Made by a program: the position numbers and the translations under genes. Below are positions 14,318 through 21,728 of a DNA stretch of 23,766 nt, piece by piece (position 1 is the first letter of the stretch; every line of letters starts with the position of its first letter). A model generated the notes under the pieces. The model made no database searches, was not told where the DNA came from, and saw only the letters and a list, made by a program, of their open reading frames with translations. The DNA lies in assembly GCA_050245975.1 (NCBI GenBank), contig JBFWWW010000043.1:1-23766 (forward strand). Direction: 5' to 3'. The DNA comes from JBFWWW01 sp050245975. Its GTDB lineage: Bacteria > Pseudomonadota > Alphaproteobacteria > Rhizobiales > Hyphomicrobiaceae.

Positions 14318-15286
14318 ATGTCGACCACCACCGCCACCTCGTCCAAGCCTGCACCTCGGACCCCGGCCGCCCGCCCGCTCGTCTTCATCGACGGCGAGGC
14401 CGGCACGACCGGCATCGAGATCCGGCAGAAGCTCGCCGGCACATCGGCCGTCGACGTCCGCTCCATCGCCGTCGAGGCGCGCAAGGACCCGGCAGCGCGC
14501 CAGGAGATGATGGCCGCCGTCGATCTCGTCGTGCTCTGCCTGCCGGACGCCGCGGCCCGGGAAGCCGTCGCGCTTGCCGACGGGCTGGGCGACAAGACGC
14601 CGCGCATCATCGACGCCAGCACCGCGCACCGGGTCGCGCCGGGCTGGGTCTACGGCTTTGCCGAGATGGACCGCGCGCAGGCGGACGCGATCCGCGCCGC
14701 GCAGCGGGTGACGAACCCCGGCTGCTACCCGACCGGCGCCATCGCGCTCATCCGGCCGCTGGTGCAGGCCGGGATCATGCCCGCCGACTATCCCGTGACC
14801 GTCAACGCCGTCAGCGGCTATTCCGGCGGCGGCAAGTCGATGATCGAGGGCTACGAGGCGGGCACGTCGCCGTCCTTCGAGCTCTACGGCCTCGACATGG
14901 CGCACAAGCATCTGCCGGAGCTGCAGCGCTATACGGGCCTCACGCGGCGGCCGCTGTTCGTGCCGTCGGTCGGCAACTTCCGCAAGGGCATGCTGGTGAG
15001 CGTGCCGCTGCACCTGGACACCCTGCCGGGCAAGCCGTCGGTATCGGACATCGAGGCGACGCTGGCGGCGGCCTACGCCGGCGCCAGGCTCGTCACCGTC
15101 AAGCCGGCGACCGACAAGCGCATCGAGGCCGAGGCGCTCAACGACACCGACGCGATGGAGCTGCGCGTCTTCGGCAGCGACGCGCACCGGCATGCGGTGC
15201 TGGTGGCCCGCCTCGACAATCTCGGCAAGGGGGCGTCCGGCGCCGCGGTCCAGAACATCGGACTGATGCTCGGCGTCACCCTCTGA
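14318..15286 (+). CDS. argC: N-acetyl-gamma-glutamyl-phosphate reductase, type 2
   Basis: ArgC reduces N-acetyl-gamma-glutamyl phosphate to the semialdehyde with NADPH, the third step from glutamate to ornithine and arginine. The 322-aa protein is the shorter type-2 form. The N-terminal Rossmann segment VFIDGEAGTTGIEIRQKL is diagnostic. Other landmarks are LPDAAAREAV, the catalytic cysteine C136 in TNPGCYPTGAIALIRPL (codon 14723-14725), the glycine-rich VSGYSGGGKSMIEGYE, and AHKHLPELQRYTGL, which carries the likely catalytic His. ATG 14318 follows GGAG (14306-14309) at good spacing; a TTG at 14291 in the same frame would lie at the terminator tail and is not favoured. No other arg gene is adjacent. 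Upstream regulation is discussed under the leader. Confidence 0.96.
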   Translation: MSTTTATSSKPAPRTPAARPLVFIDGEAGTTGIEIRQKLAGTSAVDVRSIAVEARKDPAARQEMMAAVDLVVLCLPDAAAREAVALADGLGDKTPRIIDASTAHRVAPGWVYGFAEMDRAQADAIRAAQRVTNPGCYPTGAIALIRPLVQAGIMPADYPVTVNAVSGYSGGGKSMIEGYEAGTSPSFELYGLDMAHKHLPELQRYTGLTRRPLFVPSVGNFRKGMLVSVPLHLDTLPGKPSVSDIEATLAAAYAGARLVTVKPATDKRIEAEALNDTDAMELRVFGSDAHRHAVLVARLDNLGKGASGAAVQNIGLMLGVTL

Positions 15287-15295
15287 CGCAACTCC

Positions 15296-15316
15296 GGGCG
15301 GCGACCGTCGCCGCCC
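15296..15316 (+). terminator. GC hairpin after argC
   Basis: GGGCGGC (15296-15302) and GCCGCCC (15310-15316) pair over a 7-nt loop that could extend the stem further, starting 10 nt after the argC stop. No T tract follows, so it is a hairpin in terminator position rather than a proven terminator. Confidence 0.4.
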
Positions 15317-15518
15317 CCTCGTCCCGGCCGATCCGTCCTCCCGGAACGTCGCGTGAGCGAAAGGTCTGGAACCCGGAGCCGCAGCGCCGTGCGGCTCCCT
15401 CAGCGCACATTTTGTGCGCCCGGAAGCACGCGGTGTGCGCTTGGATGCACGTTCCGTCTCTCTTTGGCGGCGCCCCGGGCGACAGCAAGTGCCTATATCC
15501 ATGAAGAAATTCCGTCTC

Positions 15519-15648
15519 TGTGCCATTCCGGAATTTCCACCTGTCATCCCAAGTTTCCGCCCCCACCTGTCATCCCGGAGTTTCTGCCCCACCTGTCATC
15601 CCGGAATTTCGCGCCCTCCCTTGTCTCCCGGAGGCCGCGCCCCTTCCC
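15519..15648 (+). repeat. Tandem degenerate copies (about 26 bp) of a palindrome end
   Basis: The motif TGTCATCCC recurs at 15542, 15568 and 15594, then as TGTCTCCC at 15622, and again at 15649 where the complete palindromic element starts. A more diverged copy (TGTGCCATTCCGGAATTTCC) begins at 15519. The period is 26-28 bp, and each unit is roughly TGTCATCCCGGAATTTC plus a C-rich stretch ending in CACC or similar. So the left end of the palindromic element has been iterated four to five times in head-to-tail order. Confidence 0.8.
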
Positions 15649-15757
15649 TGTCATCCCGGAATTTCGCGAAGCGAAATATCCGGGACCCAGCCCCCGAGCG
15701 AGCGCGTGCCTTTCGCCCTGGGTCCCCGCTCTCCGCTGCGCTCCGGCGGGGATGACA
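15649..15757. repeat. Interspersed palindromic element with TGTCATCCC ends
   Basis: Terminal inverted repeats TGTCATCCC (15649-15657) and GGGATGACA (15749-15757) bound a 109-bp element. Inside is a 14-bp hairpin, TCCCGGA-ATTTCGC against GCGAAAT-TCCGGGA (15654-15685, one bulged A), then GACCCAG (15684-15690) against CTGGGTC (15719-15725), and CCCCGC (15724-15729) against GCGGGG (15746-15751). Elements ending in TGTCATCCCGG are, from memory, frequent between genes in Hyphomicrobiales genomes. It codes for nothing and has no transposase. Confidence 0.75.
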
Positions 15758-15848
15758 GTCGGGGCAAGCCCCGCCGTCCCGCACGCTGCTGGCCGGCATC
15801 ATCTTAAGCGCGCCACCGCGCCCGGGGATAAGTGCGTCGCATCTGCCG

Positions 15849-16538
15849 CTAGAGCCCGAGCACCGCCGGCAGCTCGGTGAGCGCGCGCACCGTATGCTGC
15901 GGCGCGCCGCCCGCCGCCACCTGCGCGCCGGCATGAATGCGCCCCGGCCGCTCGATCATCACGCTCGTCCAGCCGCGCGCGTTGGGCGTGACGAAATCCT
16001 TCGACGGGTTGTCGCCGACATAGACGAAGCGGTCGCCCGGCCGTCCCAGCGCCGCCTCGACGATCTCATAGGATCGCGGATGCGGCTTGTGATAGGCGCG
16101 GCCGCCCAGCGCCTGCGTGTACACGATCTCGGCGAAGCGCGGTGCCAGCGCCAGCGCCCGCACCTTGGTCATCTGCGTCGGGTGGTGCCCGTCGGTGATG
16201 AGCCCGAGCTTCACCCGGCCCGCCAGACGATCGAGCACGGCGGCCGCATCGGGAAACAGCGTCAGCACCGGCTCGTGATCGCGATAGGCCGCCAGCAGTC
16301 CCTGCAGATGCTCGGGCGCGTGGTCCGGCTTGCGCTGCGCGAGCGCCATGCCGAACAGCTGGCCGAGATGGCCGGCATCGAGCAGGCGCGTCATGTCCGC
16401 ATCGAGGCCGGCGATGCCGAGCTCCGCCTCGGCCCAGCGCGCGGCGGCGCGGAAGCCGGACAGCGCGTAGTCGCGCTCCGGATAGAGCGTGTCGTCGAGA
16501 TCGAAGACGACGTGCAGGTCCGGCGCGCGCTCAGGCAT
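15849..16538 (-). CDS. HAD-superfamily hydrolase (phosphatase-like)
   Basis: This 229-aa cytosolic protein has all four HAD motifs. Motif I is VFDLDDTLYPE (nucleophile D13, acid/base D15), motif II is LGLITDGH (T115), motif III is K151 in YHKPHPRSYE, and motif IV is YVGDNPSKDF (D176, D181). A helical cap domain spans roughly residues 20-85. The substrate is unknown; such proteins usually remove phosphate from small metabolites. The ATG at 16538 overlaps the ctaA stop (frame overlap 16531-16538), so translation is probably coupled to ctaA. The link to heme A synthesis is positional only. Confidence 0.92.
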   Translation of the reverse strand: MPERAPDLHVVFDLDDTLYPERDYALSGFRAAARWAEAELGIAGLDADMTRLLDAGHLGQLFGMALAQRKPDHAPEHLQGLLAAYRDHEPVLTLFPDAAAVLDRLAGRVKLGLITDGHHPTQMTKVRALALAPRFAEIVYTQALGGRAYHKPHPRSYEIVEAALGRPGDRFVYVGDNPSKDFVTPNARGWTSVMIERPGRIHAGAQVAAGGAPQHTVRALTELPAVLGL

Positions 16539-17867
16539 GGGCGGGTACGGTCGGCGTCGCAGCGCCGGCGGCGCGGCTCAGATCGTGCGCATGCCACAGC
16601 GCGGCGGCGAACAGGCCCACCGCGCCCGCCTGGTGCGTCAGCGCCAGGTGCAGCGGGACGTGCATGACGAGCGTGCCGATGCCGAGCAGCACCTGCGCCA
16701 GCACGGCGCCTGCCAGCACCATGGCGGTGCCCTGCCCCGCGCCGCCGTCGCGCCGCATCAGCGCCACGTGCACGGCCACGACGACGACGACGAGATAGGC
16801 GAGCATGCGGTGATCGAACTGCACCGTCATCACGTTCTCGAACGGGTTGAGGTACCACGGCGACATGGCGCCGAGCCCGTCGGGTATGAATTGCCCGTCC
16901 ATCAGCGGCCAGGTGTTGTGCGACAGGCCGGCCTTCAGTCCGGCGACGAGGCCGCCGAGCAGGATCTGCAGGAACACGAGTCCGGCGATTGCGGCCGCCG
17001 TCAGTCGCCGCGCGCGGGCCGGTGGCGCGCCGGCATCGACAGGGCGCTGCCCGAGCGACAGCGCGAGCCAGAAGATCGCCGCGAAGATCAGCACGGCGGT
17101 GCCCAGGTGCAGCGTCAGCCGGTAGTGGCTGACGTCCACGCGCTCCGCCAGCCCCGAGCTCACCATGTACCAGCCGATCGCGCCCTGCAGCCCGCCGAGC
17201 GCGAAGATGCCCGCGAGCGGCCATGTCAGCCGGCGCGGGATGCGGCCGCGGGCGAGGAAATAGAGGAAGGGCACGAGGAACACGACGCCGATGGCGCGGC
17301 CGAGAAAGCGGTGCGCCCATTCCCACCAGTAGATGCCCTTGAACGCCGCCAGGCTCATGCCGCTGTTGACGATGGTGTACTCGGGGATCTGCTTGTACTT
17401 CTCGAAGGCCTCCTGCCAGGCGGCATCGCTCAGCGGCGGGATGGCGCCCAGCAGCGGCTGCCATTCGGTGATGGAGAGCCCGGAGTCGGTAAGCCGCGTC
17501 GCGCCGCCCACCACCACCATCACCACGATCAGCGCGGCCAGCACGAACAGCCACGCCCGCAGCAGCGGNNNNNNNNNNNNNNNNNNNNNNNNNNNNNNNN
17601 NNNNNNNNNNNNNNNNNNNNNNNNNNNNNNNNNNNNNNNNNNNNNNNNNNNNNNNNNNNNNNNNNNNNTGGCGCCCAGCAGCGGCTGCCATTCGGTGATG
17701 GAGAGCCCGGAGTCGGTAAGCCGCGTCGCGCCGCCCACCACCACCATCACCACGATCAGCGCGGCCAGCACGAACAGCCACGCCCGCAGCAGCGGGTCCG
17801 TCGGCGCGTCCCGCGCGGACTGTGCGGATGCGCGCAGGGCAATGCTGTGGGACAGGGTCACGGTCAT
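16531..17867 (-). CDS. ctaA: Heme A synthase CtaA/COX15 type, interrupted by an assembly gap
   Basis: CtaA oxidises heme O to heme A in the inner membrane for aa3-type cytochrome c oxidase. As given, the gene is split by 100 N and a 127-bp duplication. Removing 227 bases restores one frame of exactly 370 codons (369 aa, the usual length). Eight hydrophobic segments are visible. The heme-ligand histidines are in place: H110 (WEWAHRFLGR), H178 (TLHLGTA), H277 (FDHRMLAY) and H336 (THQAGAVG). N-terminal landmarks are GGATRLTDSGLSITEWQPLLGAIPPL. There is no CxxxC pair in the first loop, as in other proteobacterial type forms. ATG 17867 is tentative because its GGAG is too close; ATG 17888 is an alternative adding seven residues. 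The HAD gene overlaps its 3' end. Confidence 0.93.
17442..17568. repeat. 127-bp exact duplicate, left of the N gap
   Basis: This stretch is identical base for base to 17669-17795 on the other side of the N run, in the same orientation. Both copies encode the same N-terminal part of CtaA. It is best explained as overlapping contig ends that were scaffolded without merging. Confidence 0.97.
17569..17668. other. Assembly gap of 100 N
   Basis: Exactly 100 ambiguous bases, a conventional scaffold spacer rather than a measured distance. The identical flanks indicate that no sequence is really missing here. Confidence 0.98.
17669..17795. repeat. 127-bp exact duplicate, right of the N gap
   Basis: This is the second copy of 17442-17568. 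Keeping one copy and deleting the N run restores the ctaA frame. Confidence 0.97.
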
Positions 17868-17922
17868 CTCCGGGTTGCGGCGGAGCATGCCCAAAGCCGC
17901 CGCCGTTGACCAGCGGTGCATC

Positions 17923-18084
17923 GTCGCGGAGGCGACAAGAAGAAGTCGTCGCGGAGGCGACAAAGGAAGATCGTCGCGGAGGCGACAGGAAGAAACCGTC
18001 GCGGAGGCGACAAAGAGGAAATGCCCGCGGAGGCGACAGGAGGAAGTCCTCGCGGCCGGCGACAACCGGCGACAGGGCGTCGCC
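17923..18084. repeat. 25-bp tandem repeat of a small palindrome with purine-rich spacers
   Basis: GTCGCGGAGGCGAC occurs exactly at 17923, 17948, 17973 and 17998, a strict 25-bp period. A fifth, altered copy is at 18024 (CCCGCGGAGGCGAC) and a sixth, more diverged one at 18046-18063. Each core is itself an inverted repeat, GTCGC-ggag-GCGAC. The 11-nt spacers differ but are nearly all A/G on the plus strand (for example AAGAAGAAGTC, AAAGGAAGATC). A further hairpin GGCGAC/GTCGCC (18068-18084) ends the run. It sits in the 293-nt spacer between divergent ctaA and the DUF2842 gene. Confidence 0.85.
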
Positions 18085-18160
18085 TTGGCAGCCGGGTCGT
18101 GAAGGCGTAAGAACGCCCCGACCCCGCGTTTCGGGCTCTCGTCACACTCCAGGGGTGCAC

Positions 18161-18382
18161 ATGCCGCTGCGGCTGCGCAAACTGATCGGCGCCGTTCTGC
18201 TGATCCTGTTCCTGACCGTCTATGCGCTCCTCGTCCCCGTGGTGGCGGCGACGGTGCTGCCGCAGACCGGCAAGATCAGCGAGCTGTTCTTCTACCTGCT
18301 GGCGGGTCTCGTGTGGGTGCCGCCGGCGGCCCTCCTCATCTCCTGGATGCACCGCGGCGGCGAGCGGCCGAGCGGCGGCTGA
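18161..18382 (+). CDS. DUF2842-family small membrane protein
   Basis: The 73-aa protein begins MPLRLRKLIGAVLLILFLTVYALL and has two hydrophobic segments (about 9-31 and 41-63) ending ALLISWMHRGGERPSGG. This matches the DUF2842 family of alphaproteobacterial inner-membrane proteins, whose function is unknown. AGGGG lies six bases before ATG 18161. The same frame stays open upstream through the tandem repeat, but that part is repeat-derived Arg/Gly-rich sequence and is not included. It diverges from ctaA, an arrangement that may reflect a respiratory link (inference), and ends 10 nt from the convergent deacetylase gene. Confidence 0.85.
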   Translation: MPLRLRKLIGAVLLILFLTVYALLVPVVAATVLPQTGKISELFFYLLAGLVWVPPAALLISWMHRGGERPSGG

Positions 18383-18392
18383 CCGCGTCCGC

Positions 18393-19460
18393 CTAGAACG
18401 CGGCCGCCTGCGGCGCGACGCGGCGCATCATGTTGCCGACCGCGAACGGCACGCCGCTCAGCAGCACCTTGATGTAGCGCGCCTGCTGGTAGTCGCCGTC
18501 CAGTGCGACGCGCGGCAGGCAGGCGAGCGCGTCGCGGTGGCGCGCATGGATGAGGCCGCGCCGCGCCGTCACCGCCGTCTTGAAGCCGGACTCGCGCACC
18601 ATGGCGAACTCGCGCTCGCCGACACCCGCCGCGTCGCCGAACGGGAAGCTGAAATGGCGGCAGGGACGGCCGAGCTCGCGCTCGATGCGGCGCAGGCTGC
18701 TCTCGATCTCGGCGCGCGCCTCGGCCAGCGGCAGCCTGGCGAGCGCGAAATGGCGCCGCGTGTGCGCGCCGATGGTCACCAGCGGATCGGCGCCGAGCTG
18801 GCGCAGCTGGTCCCAGCCGAGGATCAGCGCGCGGCACTGCGCCTTCATGTCGAAATGCACGCTCTCGGCCAGCTCGCGCACGATGGCCCGCGCATCGGCC
18901 TCGTCGATGCTGCGCAGCCACGCGTAGAGCGTGTGGTAGGTCGCATCCTTCTCCGCCGGCGTCGCGCAGCGCAGCGTGCGCGCCGTGCCGCCCATGCGCA
19001 CCGTGATCTCGCCGCTGGCGCCGATCACCGCCTCCAGCGCCAGCCACCACAGCTCGCCCTGGCCGTCGGGATAGTCGGTCGGCACATAGATCGCGAACGG
19101 CAGGTTGCGGCGGCGGAAGATGGGATAGGCGTGCTCGAGATTGTCCCTGTAGCCGCCGTCGAAGGTGAAGCAGCAGAACGGGCGCTGGAACTCGCCCTCC
19201 ACCAGCCGGAACTGCGCTTCGTCGAGCGAGACGATGTCGAAGCCGGCGGCGCGCACCTGGTCGATCACCTGCTCCAGGAACGTCGGCGTGATCCGCAGGA
19301 CGCGGTTGGGCTCGAAGGCCGCCGGCTTCTCGGGGCGCACCTGGTGCAGCTTGAAGATGGCGCCGATGCCGCGCGTGAACGGCGCGATCATGCCGTCGGC
19401 GCCCGAGAAGTGCAGCGCCGACAGCGCCGCCTTCCGCAATCTGGTGGAGCGTCGACCCAT
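18393..19460 (-). CDS. Polysaccharide deacetylase (CE4/NodB-like) with altered metal site
   Basis: The 355-aa protein has a NodB-homology domain: CCFTFDGGYRDNLEHAYPIF (about 96-115), then LPFAIYVPTDY, LWWLALEAVIG, the metal-binding pair H233-T-R-R-H237 in TIGAHTRRHFAL, HFSFPFGD (269-276) and GFKTAVTARRG. Active members remove N-acetyl groups from surface polysaccharides. The normal TFDDGYRDN reads TFDGGYRDN here: the metal-ligand Asp is Gly102 (codon GGC at 19157-19155, one base from GAC). Activity is therefore doubtful unless this is a sequencing error. The start is ATG 19460, just before the conserved Leu/Arg-rich helix; the frame is open further upstream without family similarity. No signal peptide is seen. 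It lies downstream of the Wzz-like gene, suggesting exopolysaccharide work. Confidence 0.88.
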   Translation of the reverse strand: MGRRSTRLRKAALSALHFSGADGMIAPFTRGIGAIFKLHQVRPEKPAAFEPNRVLRITPTFLEQVIDQVRAAGFDIVSLDEAQFRLVEGEFQRPFCCFTFDGGYRDNLEHAYPIFRRRNLPFAIYVPTDYPDGQGELWWLALEAVIGASGEITVRMGGTARTLRCATPAEKDATYHTLYAWLRSIDEADARAIVRELAESVHFDMKAQCRALILGWDQLRQLGADPLVTIGAHTRRHFALARLPLAEARAEIESSLRRIERELGRPCRHFSFPFGDAAGVGEREFAMVRESGFKTAVTARRGLIHARHRDALACLPRVALDGDYQQARYIKVLLSGVPFAVGNMMRRVAPQAAAF

Positions 19461-19655
19461 CCCTCCGACCCGTCCCTCCTCTTCCCGCGTCGCCGCGCAT
19501 GCGCTCGTGCGCACGGCTTTAGGCCGCCCGGCCCCCGCCGGCGCCGTCCGGTGTTGCGATACGGTTCCCTCGTCCCCGCGCAGCCTTTGGCCCCGGCCGC
19601 GATACCGGCCGACAATACCTGATTGCCGTGACAGCACCAGCCGGTCGCACGGCTG

Positions 19656-21728
19656 CTAGGCGGATGCGGCGAGCGGCTCGTGTGTCGGCCGGCTCCGGCG
19701 TGGCTTGGCGGCCACGGGACGGCTCGCGCGGCGCAGGCGCAGCACGTCGATGCGGTCCGCGAAGGCGCCCGCGAGGCCTTCGCCTTGCATCGCCTCCTCG
19801 CCGCCCGTCGCGATCTCGACGGCGACATCGACCCGTCCCTGCACCAGGTCGACCAGCATGCGCGCGCCGGCGCGGCGGCAGACGATGAGGATGTGATCGT
19901 ACACGTCGTCGAGCGCGTCGAGCACGAGGCTGACCCGGTCGGCATTGAGCGTCTTCGCCTGGATGCCGGCGATCGCGCCGGCCGAGATGATGTGCGCGGG
20001 CGAGTCCGGCAGGCGCCGCACGACGTCCTCGAAGCTCGCCTCGCCGGTCAGCAGCTCGGCAAGCCCCGGGCCCGGCGGCGCCCAGGCGGCCAGCACCGGC
20101 GCATCCTCGTGCCGGCCCACGTCCCAGGCCAGCATCATGACGCTCGCCCCGCCGCGCGCGAGCCGGCCGGCAAGCTCGACGGCTTCGTCGTCGGGCGACA
20201 GTCCGGAGAGAACGCCCGTCAGCAGCGTGCGCATGCCGGTGCGGCCGATGCCGTCGGACTGGATGGCCCGCGCCAGATCCTGGATGGACGCAACGGCGCG
20301 TCCCGGATCGGCGCGCGCACCGGATGCGGCCGCGGCAGCGCGCGCGGCGGCCGCCGCCAGCGCCTCGCGCGTCGGCGCCTTGCGGGCGGGCTTCATGCGG
20401 ACGCCGGTGAGCAGCGCGTGCGCGACGATGGCGAAGAACCCCGCCAGCAGCACGACCGCCATCGCCAGCAGGGTGACCATGCCGGCTCCGCGCGCGTCGG
20501 GTTCGGCGGGCGCGCTCGCGCGGGTCACGATCTCGACCGCGTCGCGTTTGGCCTTCGCCTCGGCCGCGGCGACCGCGGCGTCGGACTGCTTCTGCAGGCG
20601 CTCGAGCTCGGCGCGCTTTGCAGCCGCCAGCGTCTCCAGCGCCTGCAGGCGCGCCTCGTTGGCGCCGGCGCTGGCCCGCTTCAGGTCGTCGATGCGGCGG
20701 CGGAGGTCCTGCTCGCGGTCGGCGGCGGCCCTGGCCTCGCTGTCGGGACCGGCGACGACGGCTGCCGTCTCGGCCTCGATCTGGGCACCGAGGCTGTCGC
20801 GCTCGGCGGCGAGCTGGCGCATGCGCGGATGGCCCGGAAGCAGCGTCGCCGACAGGTCGGACATCTGCCGCTCGATCGTCCTGCGCTGCTCCGTCAGGCT
20901 GGCGATGCGCGCCGTCCTCTGCGCGTCGGCCGACGTCGCGATGGAGCCCCGCCGCACGAGATCATGCGCCGCCTGGGCGCGCGCCTGCGCGTCCCTGCGC
21001 GCCGCCTCGGCCTGGGCGAGCTGGGCCTCCAGATCGGCGAGCTGCTGCGCATCGGAGCTCCCGGGCTGGCGTGCGCCGGCGGGCCGCGCGATCTCCTCGC
21101 GCATGCGCAGAGCGGCGGCCTCGGCCACCTGCACCTGCGCTGCCAGCGAGCCGATCTGCGGCGCCAGCTTCGCGCGTGTGTCGTCCGGTGCCTCGCCTGC
21201 GCCGAGGCTTTCGCGGTAGAGGGCGGCAAGCCGGTTCGCCATGTCGGCGGCGAGCGCCGGATTGTGGGCCGTGAACGCGATGGCGATCCTGCGCGTTGAC
21301 CCCACCTGATGCACGCTCAGCGCGCGGCCGTAGCTCTTGAGCACGCGGTCGTCCAGGCTCTCGCCGGCGCGCGGCCCTCTCCAGCCCATCACGCGCAGCA
21401 CGCGGTCGAGCGTGCCGCCGGTCGGCGTCGCCGAATCGAACTGCGGCAGCTGCGCCAGCTTGAACGTGGCGGCCATGGTGCGCGCGAGGTCGGCCGAGCG
21501 CAGCGCGCGGACGTGGGCCGCCATCGCGTCGCTCGCCGCGGGGCCGCGATCCCTACGCGCGACGATCTCGATCTCGGTCTGCGCGGTGTAGCGCGCCGGC
21601 TGCAGCGAAAGCACGGCGAAGCAGGCAAGCCCGGCGGTCAGCGCGGCCAGCAACAGCGCGACGAGGCCGCGCTTCAGCGCAGCCTGGATCATCGGCAGAT
21701 CGATCTGGTCACGGGCCGTCACGGTCAC
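19656..21728 (-). CDS. Wzz/GumC-type polysaccharide chain-length protein with degenerate BY-kinase domain
   Basis: The 690-aa protein has a Wzz domain with TM1 at about 22-42, then a periplasmic part with long coiled coils (about 190-295 and 305-400, Ala/Arg/Glu/Gln-rich). The GumC-type signature LLPGHPRMRQLAAERD is at 296-311 and TM2 at about 416-441. The cytoplasmic part (about 498-670) keeps the order of a bacterial tyrosine kinase, but where GEGKS-type Walker A should be it reads GVLSGLSPDDEAVELAGRLA, and the Walker B-like strand is HILIVCRRAGARM. ATP hydrolysis is unlikely, and there is no C-terminal Tyr cluster. It probably controls export or length of an exopolysaccharide. The start is a GTG at 21728 with a weak site; ATG 21692 is an alternative. 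The deacetylase-like gene follows after 195 nt. Confidence 0.85.
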   Translation of the reverse strand: MTVTARDQIDLPMIQAALKRGLVALLLAALTAGLACFAVLSLQPARYTAQTEIEIVARRDRGPAASDAMAAHVRALRSADLARTMAATFKLAQLPQFDSATPTGGTLDRVLRVMGWRGPRAGESLDDRVLKSYGRALSVHQVGSTRRIAIAFTAHNPALAADMANRLAALYRESLGAGEAPDDTRAKLAPQIGSLAAQVQVAEAAALRMREEIARPAGARQPGSSDAQQLADLEAQLAQAEAARRDAQARAQAAHDLVRRGSIATSADAQRTARIASLTEQRRTIERQMSDLSATLLPGHPRMRQLAAERDSLGAQIEAETAAVVAGPDSEARAAADREQDLRRRIDDLKRASAGANEARLQALETLAAAKRAELERLQKQSDAAVAAAEAKAKRDAVEIVTRASAPAEPDARGAGMVTLLAMAVVLLAGFFAIVAHALLTGVRMKPARKAPTREALAAAAARAAAAASGARADPGRAVASIQDLARAIQSDGIGRTGMRTLLTGVLSGLSPDDEAVELAGRLARGGASVMMLAWDVGRHEDAPVLAAWAPPGPGLAELLTGEASFEDVVRRLPDSPAHIISAGAIAGIQAKTLNADRVSLVLDALDDVYDHILIVCRRAGARMLVDLVQGRVDVAVEIATGGEEAMQGEGLAGAFADRIDVLRLRRASRPVAAKPRRSRPTHEPLAASA

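Larger units (their letters stand above)
15287..15848. other. 562-nt gene-free, hairpin- and repeat-rich spacer
   Basis: No coding region is supported here. Besides the argC hairpin, it contains a perfect 8-bp hairpin GGAGCCGC/GCGGCTCC (15375-15382 and 15391-15398), a 6-bp hairpin GCGCAC/GTGCGC (15403-15408 and 15414-15419), the iterated TGTCATCCCGG array and palindromic element described separately, and GGGG/CCCC (15761-15772). Composition is C-rich on the plus strand in 15540-15660. Frames stay open through it only because stops are rare in such sequence. Confidence 0.7.

Noticed and set aside
17442..17795. True tandem duplication or pseudogenisation of ctaA
   Set aside because: The copies are exactly identical and end precisely at the N run. 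Collapsing them restores a full-length frame, so a contig-overlap artefact is the simpler reading.
17923..18063. CRISPR array
   Set aside because: Repeats of 14 bp and spacers of 11 bp are far too short, the spacers are all purine-rich, and no cas gene is nearby.
17816..18160. An N-terminally extended reading of the DUF2842 gene with Arg/Gly/Lys-rich repeats
   Set aside because: The 25-bp period is not a multiple of three, so all forward frames show the same repeat-derived residues. The DUF2842 family starts at MPLRLRKL with a good ribosome binding site.
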